Numbered from the stretch's first letter, positions 26,311 through 34,266 are shown. The stretch is 50,821 nucleotides of DNA from Pseudomonas sp. K2I15 (GCF_002204795.1 NZ_NIXO01000046.1:1-50821); one strand, 5' to 3'. The notes: generated from the letters alone by a model not told the origin. Numbers and translations: made by a program.

Positions 26311-26327
26311 CGAGTACTGGGTACTCG
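26311..26327. other. Hairpin between ispE and tRNA-Gln
   Basis: CGAGTAC at 26311-26317 pairs perfectly with GTACTCG at 26321-26327 over a TGG loop. It lies 7 bases after the ispE stop and 13 bases before the tRNA. There is no U-tract. It may be a processing or partial termination signal. Confidence 0.4.
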
Positions 26328-26340
26328 TTGCAACAGATAC

Positions 26341-26415
26341 AGGGGCGTCGCCAAGCGGTAAGGCAGCAGGTTTTGATCCTGCCATGCGTTGGTTCGAATC
26401 CAGCCGCCCCTGCCA
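26341..26415 (+). tRNA. tRNA-Gln (anticodon TTG)
   Basis: A 75-base cloverleaf with encoded CCA. The acceptor stem AGGGGCG (26341-26347) pairs with CGCCCCT (26405-26411). The anticodon stem GCAGG/CCTGC encloses the loop TTTTGAT, with anticodon TTG at 26373-26375. GGTTCGAATCC forms the T loop region. A tRNA-Gln at this place between ispE and prs is also present in P. aeruginosa. No duplicate 3' end or integrase is seen, so it has not been used as an attachment site here. Confidence 0.98.
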
Positions 26416-26460
26416 TTTTCTATACTCATCCAGGTTACCCTCAGCCTCTAGGTACTGCGC

Positions 26461-27402
26461 GTGTCCAAGATGATGGTCTTTACGGGGAATGCCAACCCCG
26501 ATCTGGCTCGGCGTGTTGTACGTCAGCTGCATATCCCTCTCGGTGACATCTCTGTCGGTAAATTCTCCGACGGCGAAATTACAGCCGAGATCAATGAAAA
26601 CGTTCGCGGTAAAGACGTCTTCATTATTCAGCCGACTTGCGCTCCGACCAACGATAACCTGATGGAACTCGTCGTGATGGCTGATGCCTTCCGCCGCTCC
26701 TCAGCGACTCGAATCACAGCTGTAATCCCTTACTTTGGTTATGCCCGTCAGGATCGCCGTCCGCGTTCTGCACGTGTGGCTATCAGCGCGAAAGTCGTTG
26801 CTGACATGCTGACCGTGGTAGGCATCGACCGTGTTCTCACGGTTGACCTGCACGCTGACCAAATCCAGGGGTTCTTCGATATTCCGGTAGATAACATCTA
26901 CGGCTCCCCCGTCCTGGTGGATGACATCGAAGACCAGCGCTTTGAAAACCTGATGATCGTGTCCCCGGACATTGGTGGCGTCGTGCGTGCACGGGCTGTT
27001 GCCAAATCCCTGGGCGTTGATCTCGGGATCATCGACAAACGCCGTGAGAAAGCCAATCACTCTGAAGTGATGCATATCATCGGTGATGTCGAAGGGCGCA
27101 CCTGTATTCTGGTCGATGACATGGTCGACACCGCCGGCACCCTGTGCCACGCGGCAAAAGCCTTGAAAGAGCACGGTGCAGCAAAAGTCTTCGCCTACTG
27201 CACACACCCTGTGCTGTCGGGCCGAGCGATCGAGAACATCGAGAACTCAATGCTGGACGAACTGGTGGTGACCAACACCATCCCGTTGTCCGCTGCAGCT
27301 CAAGCCTGTTCGCGTATCCGTCAACTGGATATCGCACCGGTAGTTGCCGAAGCGGTTCGCCGCATCAGCAACGAAGAATCGATCAGCGCGATGTTCCGTT
27401 AA
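26461..27402 (+). CDS. prs: Prs, ribose-phosphate pyrophosphokinase
   Basis: Prs makes PRPP from ribose-5-phosphate and ATP for nucleotide, His and Trp synthesis. The 313-residue length fits class I. MMVFTGNANPDLARRVV opens the protein after a GTG start that gives MSKMMVF; DLHADQIQGFF and the PRPP loop CILVDDMVDTAGTL (about residue 215) are conserved. Only 45 bases separate it from the tRNA. A strong terminator follows. Confidence 0.97.
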   Translation: MSKMMVFTGNANPDLARRVVRQLHIPLGDISVGKFSDGEITAEINENVRGKDVFIIQPTCAPTNDNLMELVVMADAFRRSSATRITAVIPYFGYARQDRRPRSARVAISAKVVADMLTVVGIDRVLTVDLHADQIQGFFDIPVDNIYGSPVLVDDIEDQRFENLMIVSPDIGGVVRARAVAKSLGVDLGIIDKRREKANHSEVMHIIGDVEGRTCILVDDMVDTAGTLCHAAKALKEHGAAKVFAYCTHPVLSGRAIENIENSMLDELVVTNTIPLSAAAQACSRIRQLDIAPVVAEAVRRISNEESISAMFR

Positions 27403-27438
27403 GGGTCAAACCTTAACAGCATCAACCTGACGAAAAGC

Positions 27439-27475
27439 GCCCCGCCCCAGCATTCTGTTGGGGCGGGGCTTTTTT
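27439..27475 (+). terminator. Rho-independent terminator after prs
   Basis: GCCCCGCCCCA (27439-27449) pairs with TGGGGCGGGGC (27459-27469) and six T residues follow. It ends the ispE-tRNA-prs transcript before rplY. Confidence 0.93.
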
Positions 27476-27540
27476 GCCCATATCGCCTTTAGCGCTGGTC
27501 GCAAACGCTAGGGCGAATATGGTTAATTTGGAGATACAAC

Positions 27541-28140
27541 ATGAACGAATTTACTTTGAATGCTGAACTGCGTTCCGACCTGGGGAAAGGTGCGAGCCGC
27601 CGCCTGCGTCGTCTCGCAAGCCTGGTTCCAGCTGTAGTTTACGGTGGCGAAAAAGCCCCTGAATCCATCAGCATGCTGGCTAAAGAAATCGCCAAACTGC
27701 TCGAAAACGACGCGGCCTACAGCCACATCATCGAGCTGAACGTTGGTGGTTCCAAGCAGAACGTCATCATCAAGGCACTGCAACGTCACCCAGCTAAAGG
27801 CCACGTGCTGCACGCTGACTTCGTACGCGTAGTAGCCGGTCAGAAACTGACCGCTATCGTGCCTGTGCACTTCGTTGGCGAAGCTGCTCCGATCAAGAAA
27901 GGCGGCGAAATCTCGCACGTTGTAGCCGAGATCGAAGTGACCTGCCTGCCGAAAGACCTGCCTGAGTTCATCGAAGTCGACCTGTCGGCTGCTGAAATCG
28001 GCGACATCGTCCACCTGTCCGACCTCAAAGCCCCTAAAGGCGTTGAGTTTGTCGCACTGGCTCACGGTGATGACAAAGCTGTTGCAAACGTACACGCTCC
28101 ACGCGTTGCACCAGAAGCTGAAGAAGGCGCTGCAGAGTAA
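27541..28140 (+). CDS. rplY: RplY, ribosomal protein L25 (long CTC form)
   Basis: L25 binds 5S rRNA. The 199-residue protein is the long form with an extra C-terminal beta domain, also called general stress protein CTC. FTLNAELRSDLGKGASRRLRR is the 5S-binding start (seen as LRSDLGKGASRRLRR), and the tail is acidic (EAEEGAAE). TTTGGAGATACAAC supplies the ribosome-binding site. Codon use is that of a highly expressed gene. Confidence 0.96.
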   Translation: MNEFTLNAELRSDLGKGASRRLRRLASLVPAVVYGGEKAPESISMLAKEIAKLLENDAAYSHIIELNVGGSKQNVIIKALQRHPAKGHVLHADFVRVVAGQKLTAIVPVHFVGEAAPIKKGGEISHVVAEIEVTCLPKDLPEFIEVDLSAAEIGDIVHLSDLKAPKGVEFVALAHGDDKAVANVHAPRVAPEAEEGAAE

Positions 28141-28305
28141 TTCACTCTGTAATGCCGGAGCTTGAGGAAACATCGCGGACCGGAACGTAGCGAGAAAGCG
28201 GGCGAGAATGCGAAGTTGGCCTCTAACGGTTAATGAGTTTTTGTCGTCCACTTTCGCCGCACCCACGGCGATGTTATCCACAACTCCAAAGGAAGGGCCC
28301 CTGTC

Positions 28306-28890
28306 GTGACTGCCATTAAACTGATCGTTGGCCTGGGAAATCCAGGCGCCGAATACGAACAGACCCGGCATAACGCGGGGGCCCTTTTTGTTGAGCGCAT
28401 CGCCCACGCCCAAGGCGTCAATCTTGTGGCCGATCGCAAATATTTTGGCCTGACCGGACGCTTTTCGCATCAGGGTCAGGATGTTCGTCTGTTGATTCCC
28501 ACCACCTACATGAACCGCAGCGGCCAGGCTGTCGCGGCGCTTGCGGGCTTCTTCCGGATCAAACCCGAAGAAATCCTGGTGGCCCATGACGAACTTGACC
28601 TGCCACCCGGCGTTGCCAAGCTCAAGCAAGGCGGCGGCCATGGCGGGCATAATGGCCTGCGCGACATCATTGCGCAGTTGGGTAATCAGAATACGTTTTA
28701 CCGCTTGCGGCTTGGCATTGGCCACCCGGGCGTTGCCAGTATGGTTTCAAATTTCGTCCTGGGTCGTGCGCCACGCGCCGAACAGGAAAAACTCGATGCC
28801 AGCATCGATTTTGCCCTCGGCGTGCTGCCGGATATCTTCGCCGGTGAATGGAACCGTGCGATGAAAAACCTGCACAGCCAGAAGGCCTGA
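28306..28890 (+). CDS. pth: Pth, peptidyl-tRNA hydrolase
   Basis: Pth recycles peptidyl-tRNAs. The 194-residue protein shows IVGLGNPGAEYEQTRHNAG with the catalytic His, and DELDLPPGVAKLK followed by GGGHGGHNGLRDI. The start is GTG with GGAAGG upstream. The 165-base gap after rplY holds no clear terminator. ychF follows after 23 bases. Confidence 0.97.
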   Translation: MTAIKLIVGLGNPGAEYEQTRHNAGALFVERIAHAQGVNLVADRKYFGLTGRFSHQGQDVRLLIPTTYMNRSGQAVAALAGFFRIKPEEILVAHDELDLPPGVAKLKQGGGHGGHNGLRDIIAQLGNQNTFYRLRLGIGHPGVASMVSNFVLGRAPRAEQEKLDASIDFALGVLPDIFAGEWNRAMKNLHSQKA

Positions 28891-28913
28891 CTCTTTACCC
28901 GAGGGGAAACACC

Positions 28914-30014
28914 ATGGGATTCAATTGCGGCATCGTCGGCCTACCTAACGTCGGCAAGTCCACCCTGTTCAACGCCCTGACCAAATCCGGTATTGCGGCG
29001 GAGAACTTCCCCTTCTGCACCATCGAACCGAACACCGGTATCGTGCCGATGCCCGATACACGCCTGGACGCCCTGGCGGCCATCGTGAATCCAAAGCGCA
29101 TCCTGCCGACCACCATGGAGTTCGTCGACATCGCAGGCCTGGTAGCCGGCGCGTCGAAAGGTGAAGGCCTGGGCAACAAGTTCCTCGCCAACATCCGTGA
29201 GACCGATGCCATCGCCCACGTGGTCCGCTGCTTTGAAGACGAGAACGTGATTCACGTCTCCAACAGCGTCGACCCGAAACGCGACATCGAGATCATCGAC
29301 CTGGAACTGATCTTCGCCGACCTCGACAGCTGCGAGAAGCAACTGCAAAAGGTCACGCGTAACGCCAAGGGCGGCGACAAGGACGCAGTGGTCCAGAAAG
29401 CCTTGCTGGAGCAGTTGATCGCGCACTTCACCCTGGGCAAGCCGGCACGCAGCCTGATGAAGAGCATGGGCACCGACGAAAAGACCGTGATCAAGGGCTT
29501 CCACCTGCTGACCACCAAGCCTGTGATGTACATCGCCAACGTGGCTGAAGACGGTTTCGAAAACAACCCGCTGCTCGACGTGGTCCTGGCCATTGCCGAA
29601 GAAGAAGGCGCGATCGTCGTTCCGGTGTGCAACAAGATCGAAGCGGAAATCGCCGAGCTGGAAGACGGCGAAGAGAAAGACATGTTCCTTGAGGCCCTGG
29701 GCCTGGAAGAGCCTGGTCTGAACCGTGTGATCCGCGCCGGCTACGAAATGCTTCACCTGCAGACCTACTTCACCGCCGGTGTTGAAGAAGTACGCGCCTG
29801 GACCGTCAAGGTCGGCGCCACTGCCCCGCAAGCGGCTGGCGTGATCCACACCGACTTCGAAAAAGGCTTTATCCGCGCCGAAGTTATCGCCTACAACGAC
29901 TTCATCCAGTTCAAGGGTGAAGCCGGTGCCAAGGAAGCCGGTAAATGGCGCCTGGAAGGCAAGGAATACATCGTCAAGGATGGCGACGTGATGCACTTCC
30001 GTTTCAACGTTTAA
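28914..30014 (+). CDS. ychF: YchF, OBG-family ATPase
   Basis: The 366-residue P-loop protein starts at the ATG at 28914 with GAGGGG upstream; the longer frame lacks support. FNCGIVGLPNVGKSTLF is the G1 motif, DIAGLVAGASKGEGLGN is G3, and CNKIEAE replaces the GTP-specific NKxD, as expected for this ATP-binding family. A coiled coil and TGS domain follow. YchF binds ribosomes and affects translation and oxidative stress. It is the last housekeeping gene before the secretion locus. Confidence 0.97.
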   Translation: MGFNCGIVGLPNVGKSTLFNALTKSGIAAENFPFCTIEPNTGIVPMPDTRLDALAAIVNPKRILPTTMEFVDIAGLVAGASKGEGLGNKFLANIRETDAIAHVVRCFEDENVIHVSNSVDPKRDIEIIDLELIFADLDSCEKQLQKVTRNAKGGDKDAVVQKALLEQLIAHFTLGKPARSLMKSMGTDEKTVIKGFHLLTTKPVMYIANVAEDGFENNPLLDVVLAIAEEEGAIVVPVCNKIEAEIAELEDGEEKDMFLEALGLEEPGLNRVIRAGYEMLHLQTYFTAGVEEVRAWTVKVGATAPQAAGVIHTDFEKGFIRAEVIAYNDFIQFKGEAGAKEAGKWRLEGKEYIVKDGDVMHFRFNV

Positions 30015-30043
30015 GCATCACCTGCGGCCCATGCCGCAAAACG

Positions 30044-30072
30044 AAAAGCCGATGCCCTGCATCGGCTTTTTT
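30044..30072 (+). terminator. Rho-independent terminator after ychF
   Basis: AAAAGCCGATGC (30044-30055) pairs with GCATCGGCTTTT (30059-30070) over a CCT loop and continues into T residues. It ends the pth-ychF transcript and marks the left edge of the secretion region. Confidence 0.93.
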
Positions 30073-30435
30073 GTGGGCGAACGCTTTTGAATTGAGCAAA
30101 CAGGCACTACGACACATCCATTAACTTTATACATTAAAAAACAAAAACAATTAAAATCCCAGTTAACAACTGCCCGACATCAACAAAAGAACTCAAAATC
30201 AAAAAACCACGCCTACTTTAGGATTTATCTTGCCAACAATAAGAAAACAGACCTAATGAAACACTTGAGCTTTTGTTAATCCCGCCAACACTCATCAATT
30301 AAAAACGTGAGTACTCCACCTCCCATTGTTGACCAAGATGACAAAGTAGATAATTTCCGTTCTACTTTCAGGCATTCGAAAGGACTCAAACAGTCTTACA
30401 ACCGTGATGCGATCCAATATTGGAGCAATAACAAT
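30073..30435. other. AT-rich leader region before the HrpS-like gene
   Basis: This stretch is rich in A and T (runs such as ACATTAAAAAACAAAAACAA) and contrasts with the GC-rich genes on both sides. It must contain the promoter of the activator gene, but no box can be assigned with confidence. An open frame runs in from a GTG at 30307 without a ribosome-binding site. The composition suggests silenced or acquired DNA, such as an H-NS (MvaT)-type target. Confidence 0.5.
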
Positions 30436-31359
30436 ATGTCGGTCTCCTATCACAATGAGGATGTAACGGACTCACCACTCGCCGAATGCCCCGCCATCGA
30501 AGCCACTATCCATAATACCGCCACACTTAATATCGATATGCTACTGCTGGGCGAAACCGGGACAGGTAAAGACACGTTGGCACAACGCATACATCTGTTG
30601 TCCCGCAGAAAGGGTAACTTTGTGGCCGTCAACTGCGCCGCAATACCCGAAAGCCTGGCTGAAAGCCAACTATTTGGTGTGAACAGCGGTGCCTATACCG
30701 GTGCGATGCAATCCCGGGCCGGGTTTGTCGAAGCCGCCCACCTGGGCACTTTGTACCTCGACGAAATTGACAGCATGCCGCTTAACTTGCAGGCCAAGTT
30801 GCTGCGAGTGCTGGAGTGCCGCGGCGTTGAACGGCTGGGCTCCACACGGTTTATCCCGGTGGATATGCGCGTTATCGCCTCCGCGCAGCAATCACTGCAC
30901 GAGATGGTTGAACAAGGCGCCTTCAGGCGCGACCTGTACTTTCGCCTGAACGTTGTGGATATCCAGCTCCCGCCCCTGCGCGAACGCCGTGAGCGGATCG
31001 TGCCGTTGTTCTTGAACATGATTCGCGAAGAATCAGAGCACTTTAAGTGCCCCGCTCCCCCGCCGCCCGGTGCGCTGCTGCAACGATTACTGTGCCATGC
31101 CTGGCCAGGCAATGTCCGTGAACTGCGCTCGACGGCCAAGCGTTTTGTGTTGGGCTTGCCGCCGCTTTCAGATCCGGTGACGGGCCATCAGGAGACCGAA
31201 ACCGGTCTCAAGGAACGGCTGCAGCAAATCGAGAAAACGCTGATTGAAGAGTCGTTGCGACGGCATGGGCGCAATGTGGATGTCGTGGCCGCTGAGTTGG
31301 GTGTTGCCAAACGCACGCTCTATTACCGGATGAAACAGCTGGAAATATCGCTGAGCTAA
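30436..31359 (+). CDS. hrpS: HrpS-like sigma-54 enhancer-binding activator
   Basis: A 307-residue AAA+ activator from the ATG at 30436, which has GGAG 10 bases upstream and gives the length of HrpS (about 302 residues); a GTG at 30307 lacks such support. There is no receiver domain, as in HrpR/HrpS. Walker A is LGETGTGKDTLAQRI near residue 40, the sigma-54 loop is GAYTGA (GAFTGA variant), Walker B is LYLDEIDSM and a C-terminal Fis-type helix-turn-helix ends the protein (AAELGVAKRTLYYRM). It should activate hrpL. Only one such gene is present, where P. syringae has two. HrpV and HrpG, which control HrpS, are encoded downstream. Confidence 0.92.
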   Translation: MSVSYHNEDVTDSPLAECPAIEATIHNTATLNIDMLLLGETGTGKDTLAQRIHLLSRRKGNFVAVNCAAIPESLAESQLFGVNSGAYTGAMQSRAGFVEAAHLGTLYLDEIDSMPLNLQAKLLRVLECRGVERLGSTRFIPVDMRVIASAQQSLHEMVEQGAFRRDLYFRLNVVDIQLPPLRERRERIVPLFLNMIREESEHFKCPAPPPPGALLQRLLCHAWPGNVRELRSTAKRFVLGLPPLSDPVTGHQETETGLKERLQQIEKTLIEESLRRHGRNVDVVAAELGVAKRTLYYRMKQLEISLS

Positions 31360-31454
31360 GGTCTCGAAAGCGGACACGTATGAATGTTTTTTCTTGGTTA
31401 CTCATTGAAAAGCCAAACACATAACATTTTGAAATGCTCGTGTAAAAAACATAA

Positions 31455-31483
31455 GGAACCACTTTACTCTCGAACACCACACA
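31455..31483 (+). promoter_or_regulatory. hrp box, HrpL promoter of the hrpA operon
   Basis: GGAACC at 31455-31460 and CCACACA at 31477-31483, 16 bases apart, match the HrpL consensus GGAACC-N15/16-CCACNNA exactly. It would start a leader of about 95 bases before hrpA. Confidence 0.93.
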
Positions 31484-31583
31484 CTCGTAGGTTGGAGCAG
31501 GCCTACACCAGCAGCGCAAAGTATCGTTGATACTTAAACACCAGCCAATCATGCTTTAAACATTATAATTTTGGAGATTGACT

Positions 31584-31805
31584 ATGAGTATTCCAAGCGG
31601 CTCCCCTTATGGTGGTATTGCAGGTCTTATGTCAGGTTTCGGTTCAGGTATCGGTTCTGGATTTGGATCTGGATCTGGATCTGGCTCATCCAGTTTGGAG
31701 AGCGAGTTTGAGAGATCGAAAGCTATCCAAACCGAGGGGCTACGTATGAGCAACGATTCCAAAAAACTTAACAACGTCACTACAGCGGCTAAAGAGCTTC
31801 GTTAA
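31584..31805 (+). CDS. hrpA: HrpA-type T3SS pilin candidate, Gly/Ser-rich
   Basis: A 73-residue protein starting at the ATG at 31584 with GGAG 7 bases upstream. It is the first gene behind the hrp box and directly before hrpB, the position of hrpA. The first half is a GS-rich segment (residues 17-37, alternating Gly and Ser) coded by tandem 6-base repeats; the C-terminal half is predicted helical and polar (SKKLNNVTTAAKELR), which resembles the helical pilus subunits. HrpA pilins are small and very variable, so assignment rests on position and form. A hairpin follows the stop. Confidence 0.75.
   Translation: MSIPSGSPYGGIAGLMSGFGSGIGSGFGSGSGSGSSSLESEFERSKAIQTEGLRMSNDSKKLNNVTTAAKELR
31665..31682 (+). 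repeat. Tandem GGATCT repeat inside the pilin gene
   Basis: Three exact GGATCT units in a row code Gly-Ser dipeptides, extended by degenerate copies on both sides (GGTTCAGGTATC, GGCTCATCC). The 6-base unit keeps the frame when copies are gained or lost. Confidence 0.85.
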
Positions 31806-31812
31806 AAGTGCT

Positions 31813-31844
31813 CATCTCCCCCATTTTTTTAATCGGGGGAGATG
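31813..31844 (+). terminator. Strong hairpin after hrpA (attenuator or stabiliser)
   Basis: CATCTCCCCC (31813-31822) pairs perfectly with GGGGGAGATG (31835-31844) around a T-rich 12-base loop. No U-tract follows the stem, so full termination is doubtful. Such a structure would protect the hrpA message and lower expression of the downstream genes, as reported for stable hrpA mRNA in P. syringae. Confidence 0.65.
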
Positions 31845-31912
31845 TTCAAACTCACATCCGCTTTCTGAAAACTCAAAAACCATTATCAAAAAAATCACAC
31901 GACAGGTTTTAT

Positions 31913-32278
31913 ATGCGCACGGAAGGAAATGCCCCATCAGGTCGTAATGCCTCCCAGGCCGCTTACGGAACACCCGACTTTTCAACCTCCAGTACCGATG
32001 TTGATTTTTTTAATTCAACACTTGAACGCTCATCACCGGCGATCACGGCAACGTCAAAACCTGGCGCAACCAACCTGTTGGCAGGCGCATCAGAACAGCT
32101 CATCAATTCAACAAATCGTCTGAACAAAAGCTTAAAGGCCATGAGCAACGACGCGAGCCTTGAGGATTTCAAAAAATACCCAAAAGAACTTTCAAACTCA
32201 TTACTTCTATCGCAACTGTTAGTGAGAAGCCTGGGTAAAACCACCCAATGCATCGACAAAATCTGCAACCTGCAGTAG
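31913..32278 (+). CDS. hrpB: HrpB, T3SS inner rod protein (SctI)
   Basis: A 121-residue protein from the ATG at 31913 (ACAGG upstream), equal in length to P. syringae HrpB. The N-terminal half is polar and low in complexity; the C-terminal helix SLLLSQLLVRSLGKTTQCIDKICNLQ, seen here as LLLSQLLVRSLGKTTQ, is the conserved feature of SctI rod proteins. It lies between the pilin and hrcJ, as expected. No harpin (hrpZ) gene is found between hrpA and hrpB. Confidence 0.85.
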   Translation: MRTEGNAPSGRNASQAAYGTPDFSTSSTDVDFFNSTLERSSPAITATSKPGATNLLAGASEQLINSTNRLNKSLKAMSNDASLEDFKKYPKELSNSLLLSQLLVRSLGKTTQCIDKICNLQ

Positions 32279-32284
32279 CAACGA

Positions 32285-33076
32285 ATGAATCATCTTCCGC
32301 GCCTAGCGTTGCTTATATCCCTGATTTTTATGCTCAACGGTTGCAGTGACCGGGTCGAGCTCCATCGCCAACTCTCCGAGCAAGAGGCCAATGAGGTCAT
32401 CGCGGAACTGGCAGACAAACATATCCGGGCGCAAAAAGTCCCCGCCAAGGATGGTGTTGTCGTGGCGGTCAACGCAGCCGACATCGGCCGTGCCGTACGC
32501 ACCCTGGAAGCCGCCGGTCTGCCCCGGGTAGCCCGAACCACGCTGGGCGATACATTCCGCAAGGAGGGTGTTATCTCCACGCCGCTGGAAGAACGTGCCC
32601 GCTACATCTATGCCCTGTCTCAAGAGCTGGAGGCGACCTTATCCAACATCGACGGCGTGATCGTCGCCCGCGTGCACGTGGTGCTGCCTGAACGCATCGC
32701 GCCGGGAGAACCGGTGCAACCCGCATCGGCGTCGGTTTTCATCAAGCACGACCCACGGCTGGACCCCGATAACATCCGCGCACGCGTGCGCAGAATGGTC
32801 GCCAGCAGCATCCCGGGTATGACCACCGCGGTGGACAACCCGCAAAAACTCACGGTGATTTTCGTACCGGCGACGGCATATCAGGAACAGCAACGCCTGG
32901 CGTATTTCGGCCCGTTCCTGGTACCCGCCGATGACGTCGGCTTTTGGCGGGCCTGCGTTATGTTTTCGCTGGTCGGCTTGGTGCTGGCAGTGGTCGCCTT
33001 ACTGTTCTTGCGCAATCGGCGACAGCAACTCTCGCAAGGCACGACTGTACCGGGCGAGCCGACGGCCCTCTCATGA
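32285..33076 (+). CDS. hrcJ: HrcJ, T3SS inner-membrane ring lipoprotein (SctJ)
   Basis: SctJ forms the inner ring of the secretion basal body. The 263-residue protein has a lipobox LNGC (Cys at residue 20), the tandem ring-building domains with ALSQELEATLSNIDGVIVARVHVVLP, and a C-terminal membrane helix (MFSLVGLVLAVVALLFL) followed by basic residues. hrpD overlaps its stop by ATGA. Confidence 0.95.
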   Translation: MNHLPRLALLISLIFMLNGCSDRVELHRQLSEQEANEVIAELADKHIRAQKVPAKDGVVVAVNAADIGRAVRTLEAAGLPRVARTTLGDTFRKEGVISTPLEERARYIYALSQELEATLSNIDGVIVARVHVVLPERIAPGEPVQPASASVFIKHDPRLDPDNIRARVRRMVASSIPGMTTAVDNPQKLTVIFVPATAYQEQQRLAYFGPFLVPADDVGFWRACVMFSLVGLVLAVVALLFLRNRRQQLSQGTTVPGEPTALS

Positions 33077-33642
33077 CGGTGAGTGAGCAGTTGGCGTGGG
33101 CCCAATGGTGGGCCTTTGCGTGGAAGTCCGCCCACGAAGACTGGAGAGCCGCCGACAAGTACCCCGCGATCAACGCGCTGTATCGCAGCAGGATGCTGGC
33201 CACAAGCACCCTGGCGGGAATTGCTCCCTGTTTGCCACCTGCCCCTCACCCCGCCGTGCTCAGGCTGGTCCTCGCCTCAACAGAACAACTCAACCTGTTG
33301 CTGGCGCTGATTCATAGCACCTTCAGCCCGGCAACCGCTGCGCCCTTGAGCGAAGCGCATCACCAATGGTGCATGCGTCTTTCCAAGGCCCTGCCCCCCG
33401 ACATGCTATTGCCCAATGATGATCCGTTGCAGTTGCTGCGCAGTTGGGTAAAACCCGCAACCTGGCAGCGCCTTCGGTTGCGCTTCCCTTGTGAGCGGGT
33501 GCTTGAGATGGAAAAAAGAACCCTCTCATTCGAAAACGGCCACAGCCGGCTGAACACCCTCTGGCAAGCCGTTGTGTGGCGCATTACCGCAATGACCGGC
33601 GACAACCCGCTTCCCGGCTCAAGCGGGCAAGGAGATCAGTGA
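33073..33642 (+). CDS. hrpD: HrpD, T3SS protein (SctK-like)
   Basis: A 189-residue protein from the ATG overlapping the hrcJ stop. It has the place and size of P. syringae HrpD (176 residues), which is compared with the SctK component of the cytoplasmic sorting platform. No enzyme motif is visible; the sequence is Leu- and Trp-rich with predicted helices. Identification rests mainly on synteny between hrcJ and hrpE. Confidence 0.82.
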   Translation: MTVSEQLAWAQWWAFAWKSAHEDWRAADKYPAINALYRSRMLATSTLAGIAPCLPPAPHPAVLRLVLASTEQLNLLLALIHSTFSPATAAPLSEAHHQWCMRLSKALPPDMLLPNDDPLQLLRSWVKPATWQRLRLRFPCERVLEMEKRTLSFENGHSRLNTLWQAVVWRITAMTGDNPLPGSSGQGDQ

Positions 33643-34217
33643 TGCTCTGCCACCACAAGATTGAGTTGCACAACGGCGCCCCCGGGCTGCCACACACCCT
33701 GATCCCCCGGGAAACGCTTGCAGACTGGGCACAGGCCAACCAGCTGTTGAGCCGCGCCAATGCCCAGGCCGATGAGTTACTGCGCCAGGCTGAAGAACAA
33801 TGTGAAGCGCTGCTGGAAAAAGCTGCGCTGGAGTTCTGGCAACGTGCCGACGCCCAGCTCAAGCGCTGGGAACGTGAGCGACAGGCGATGTGTGACAGCC
33901 TGGAACAGCACGCCACCTCGATCGCCAACCAGGCGATTCGCAGCCTGCTTGACGACACGGTCGCCCCCAAACGCCTGGCGGCCCTGCTGCAGCAATTGCT
34001 CACGAGCCAGGTCCCGAAGATCGACGCGATGCTGCTTTGTCACCCGCATGAAATCGAAGACGCAAGGCAGTACCTGACTCATCACGGGGCGACGTTTTGG
34101 ACGCTTCACGCGGACGACACCCTCAGCCCACAAACCCTCGTACTGAAAACAGACGAGGGAGATTTTCGAATCAGTTGGAACGCAATGCTCGAAGCATTCT
34201 TCAACAACGGGCCTTAA
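33642..34217 (+). CDS. hrpE: HrpE, T3SS stator protein (SctL)
   Basis: SctL regulates the HrcN ATPase and ties it to the sorting platform. The 191-residue protein equals P. syringae HrpE (193). It opens with a short domain then a long amphipathic helix (residues 40-100) rich in Ala, Gln and Glu, as in FliH/SctL proteins. Start at the ATG overlapping the hrpD stop (TGATG) with AAGGAG upstream. Confidence 0.88.
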   Translation: MLCHHKIELHNGAPGLPHTLIPRETLADWAQANQLLSRANAQADELLRQAEEQCEALLEKAALEFWQRADAQLKRWERERQAMCDSLEQHATSIANQAIRSLLDDTVAPKRLAALLQQLLTSQVPKIDAMLLCHPHEIEDARQYLTHHGATFWTLHADDTLSPQTLVLKTDEGDFRISWNAMLEAFFNNGP

Positions 34218-34266
34218 AAACAGCGTCCGCGTTCAGCCCCGGCATTTCAAATAATTTCCCCGAGAT

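Noticed and set aside
26306..26328. GGAACC before tRNA-Gln as a hrp box
   Set aside because: No CCACNNA is present 15 or 16 bases downstream, and it lies in a housekeeping region.
26341..26415. tRNA-Gln as the attachment site of the secretion island
   Set aside because: The island starts nearly 4 kb away behind conserved housekeeping genes, with no integrase and no repeated tRNA 3' end.
30307..30435. GTG at 30307 as the start of the HrpS-like protein
   Set aside because: It has no ribosome-binding site, would make the protein longer than HrpS, and the extra N-terminal residues look non-conserved; the ATG at 30436 has GGAG.
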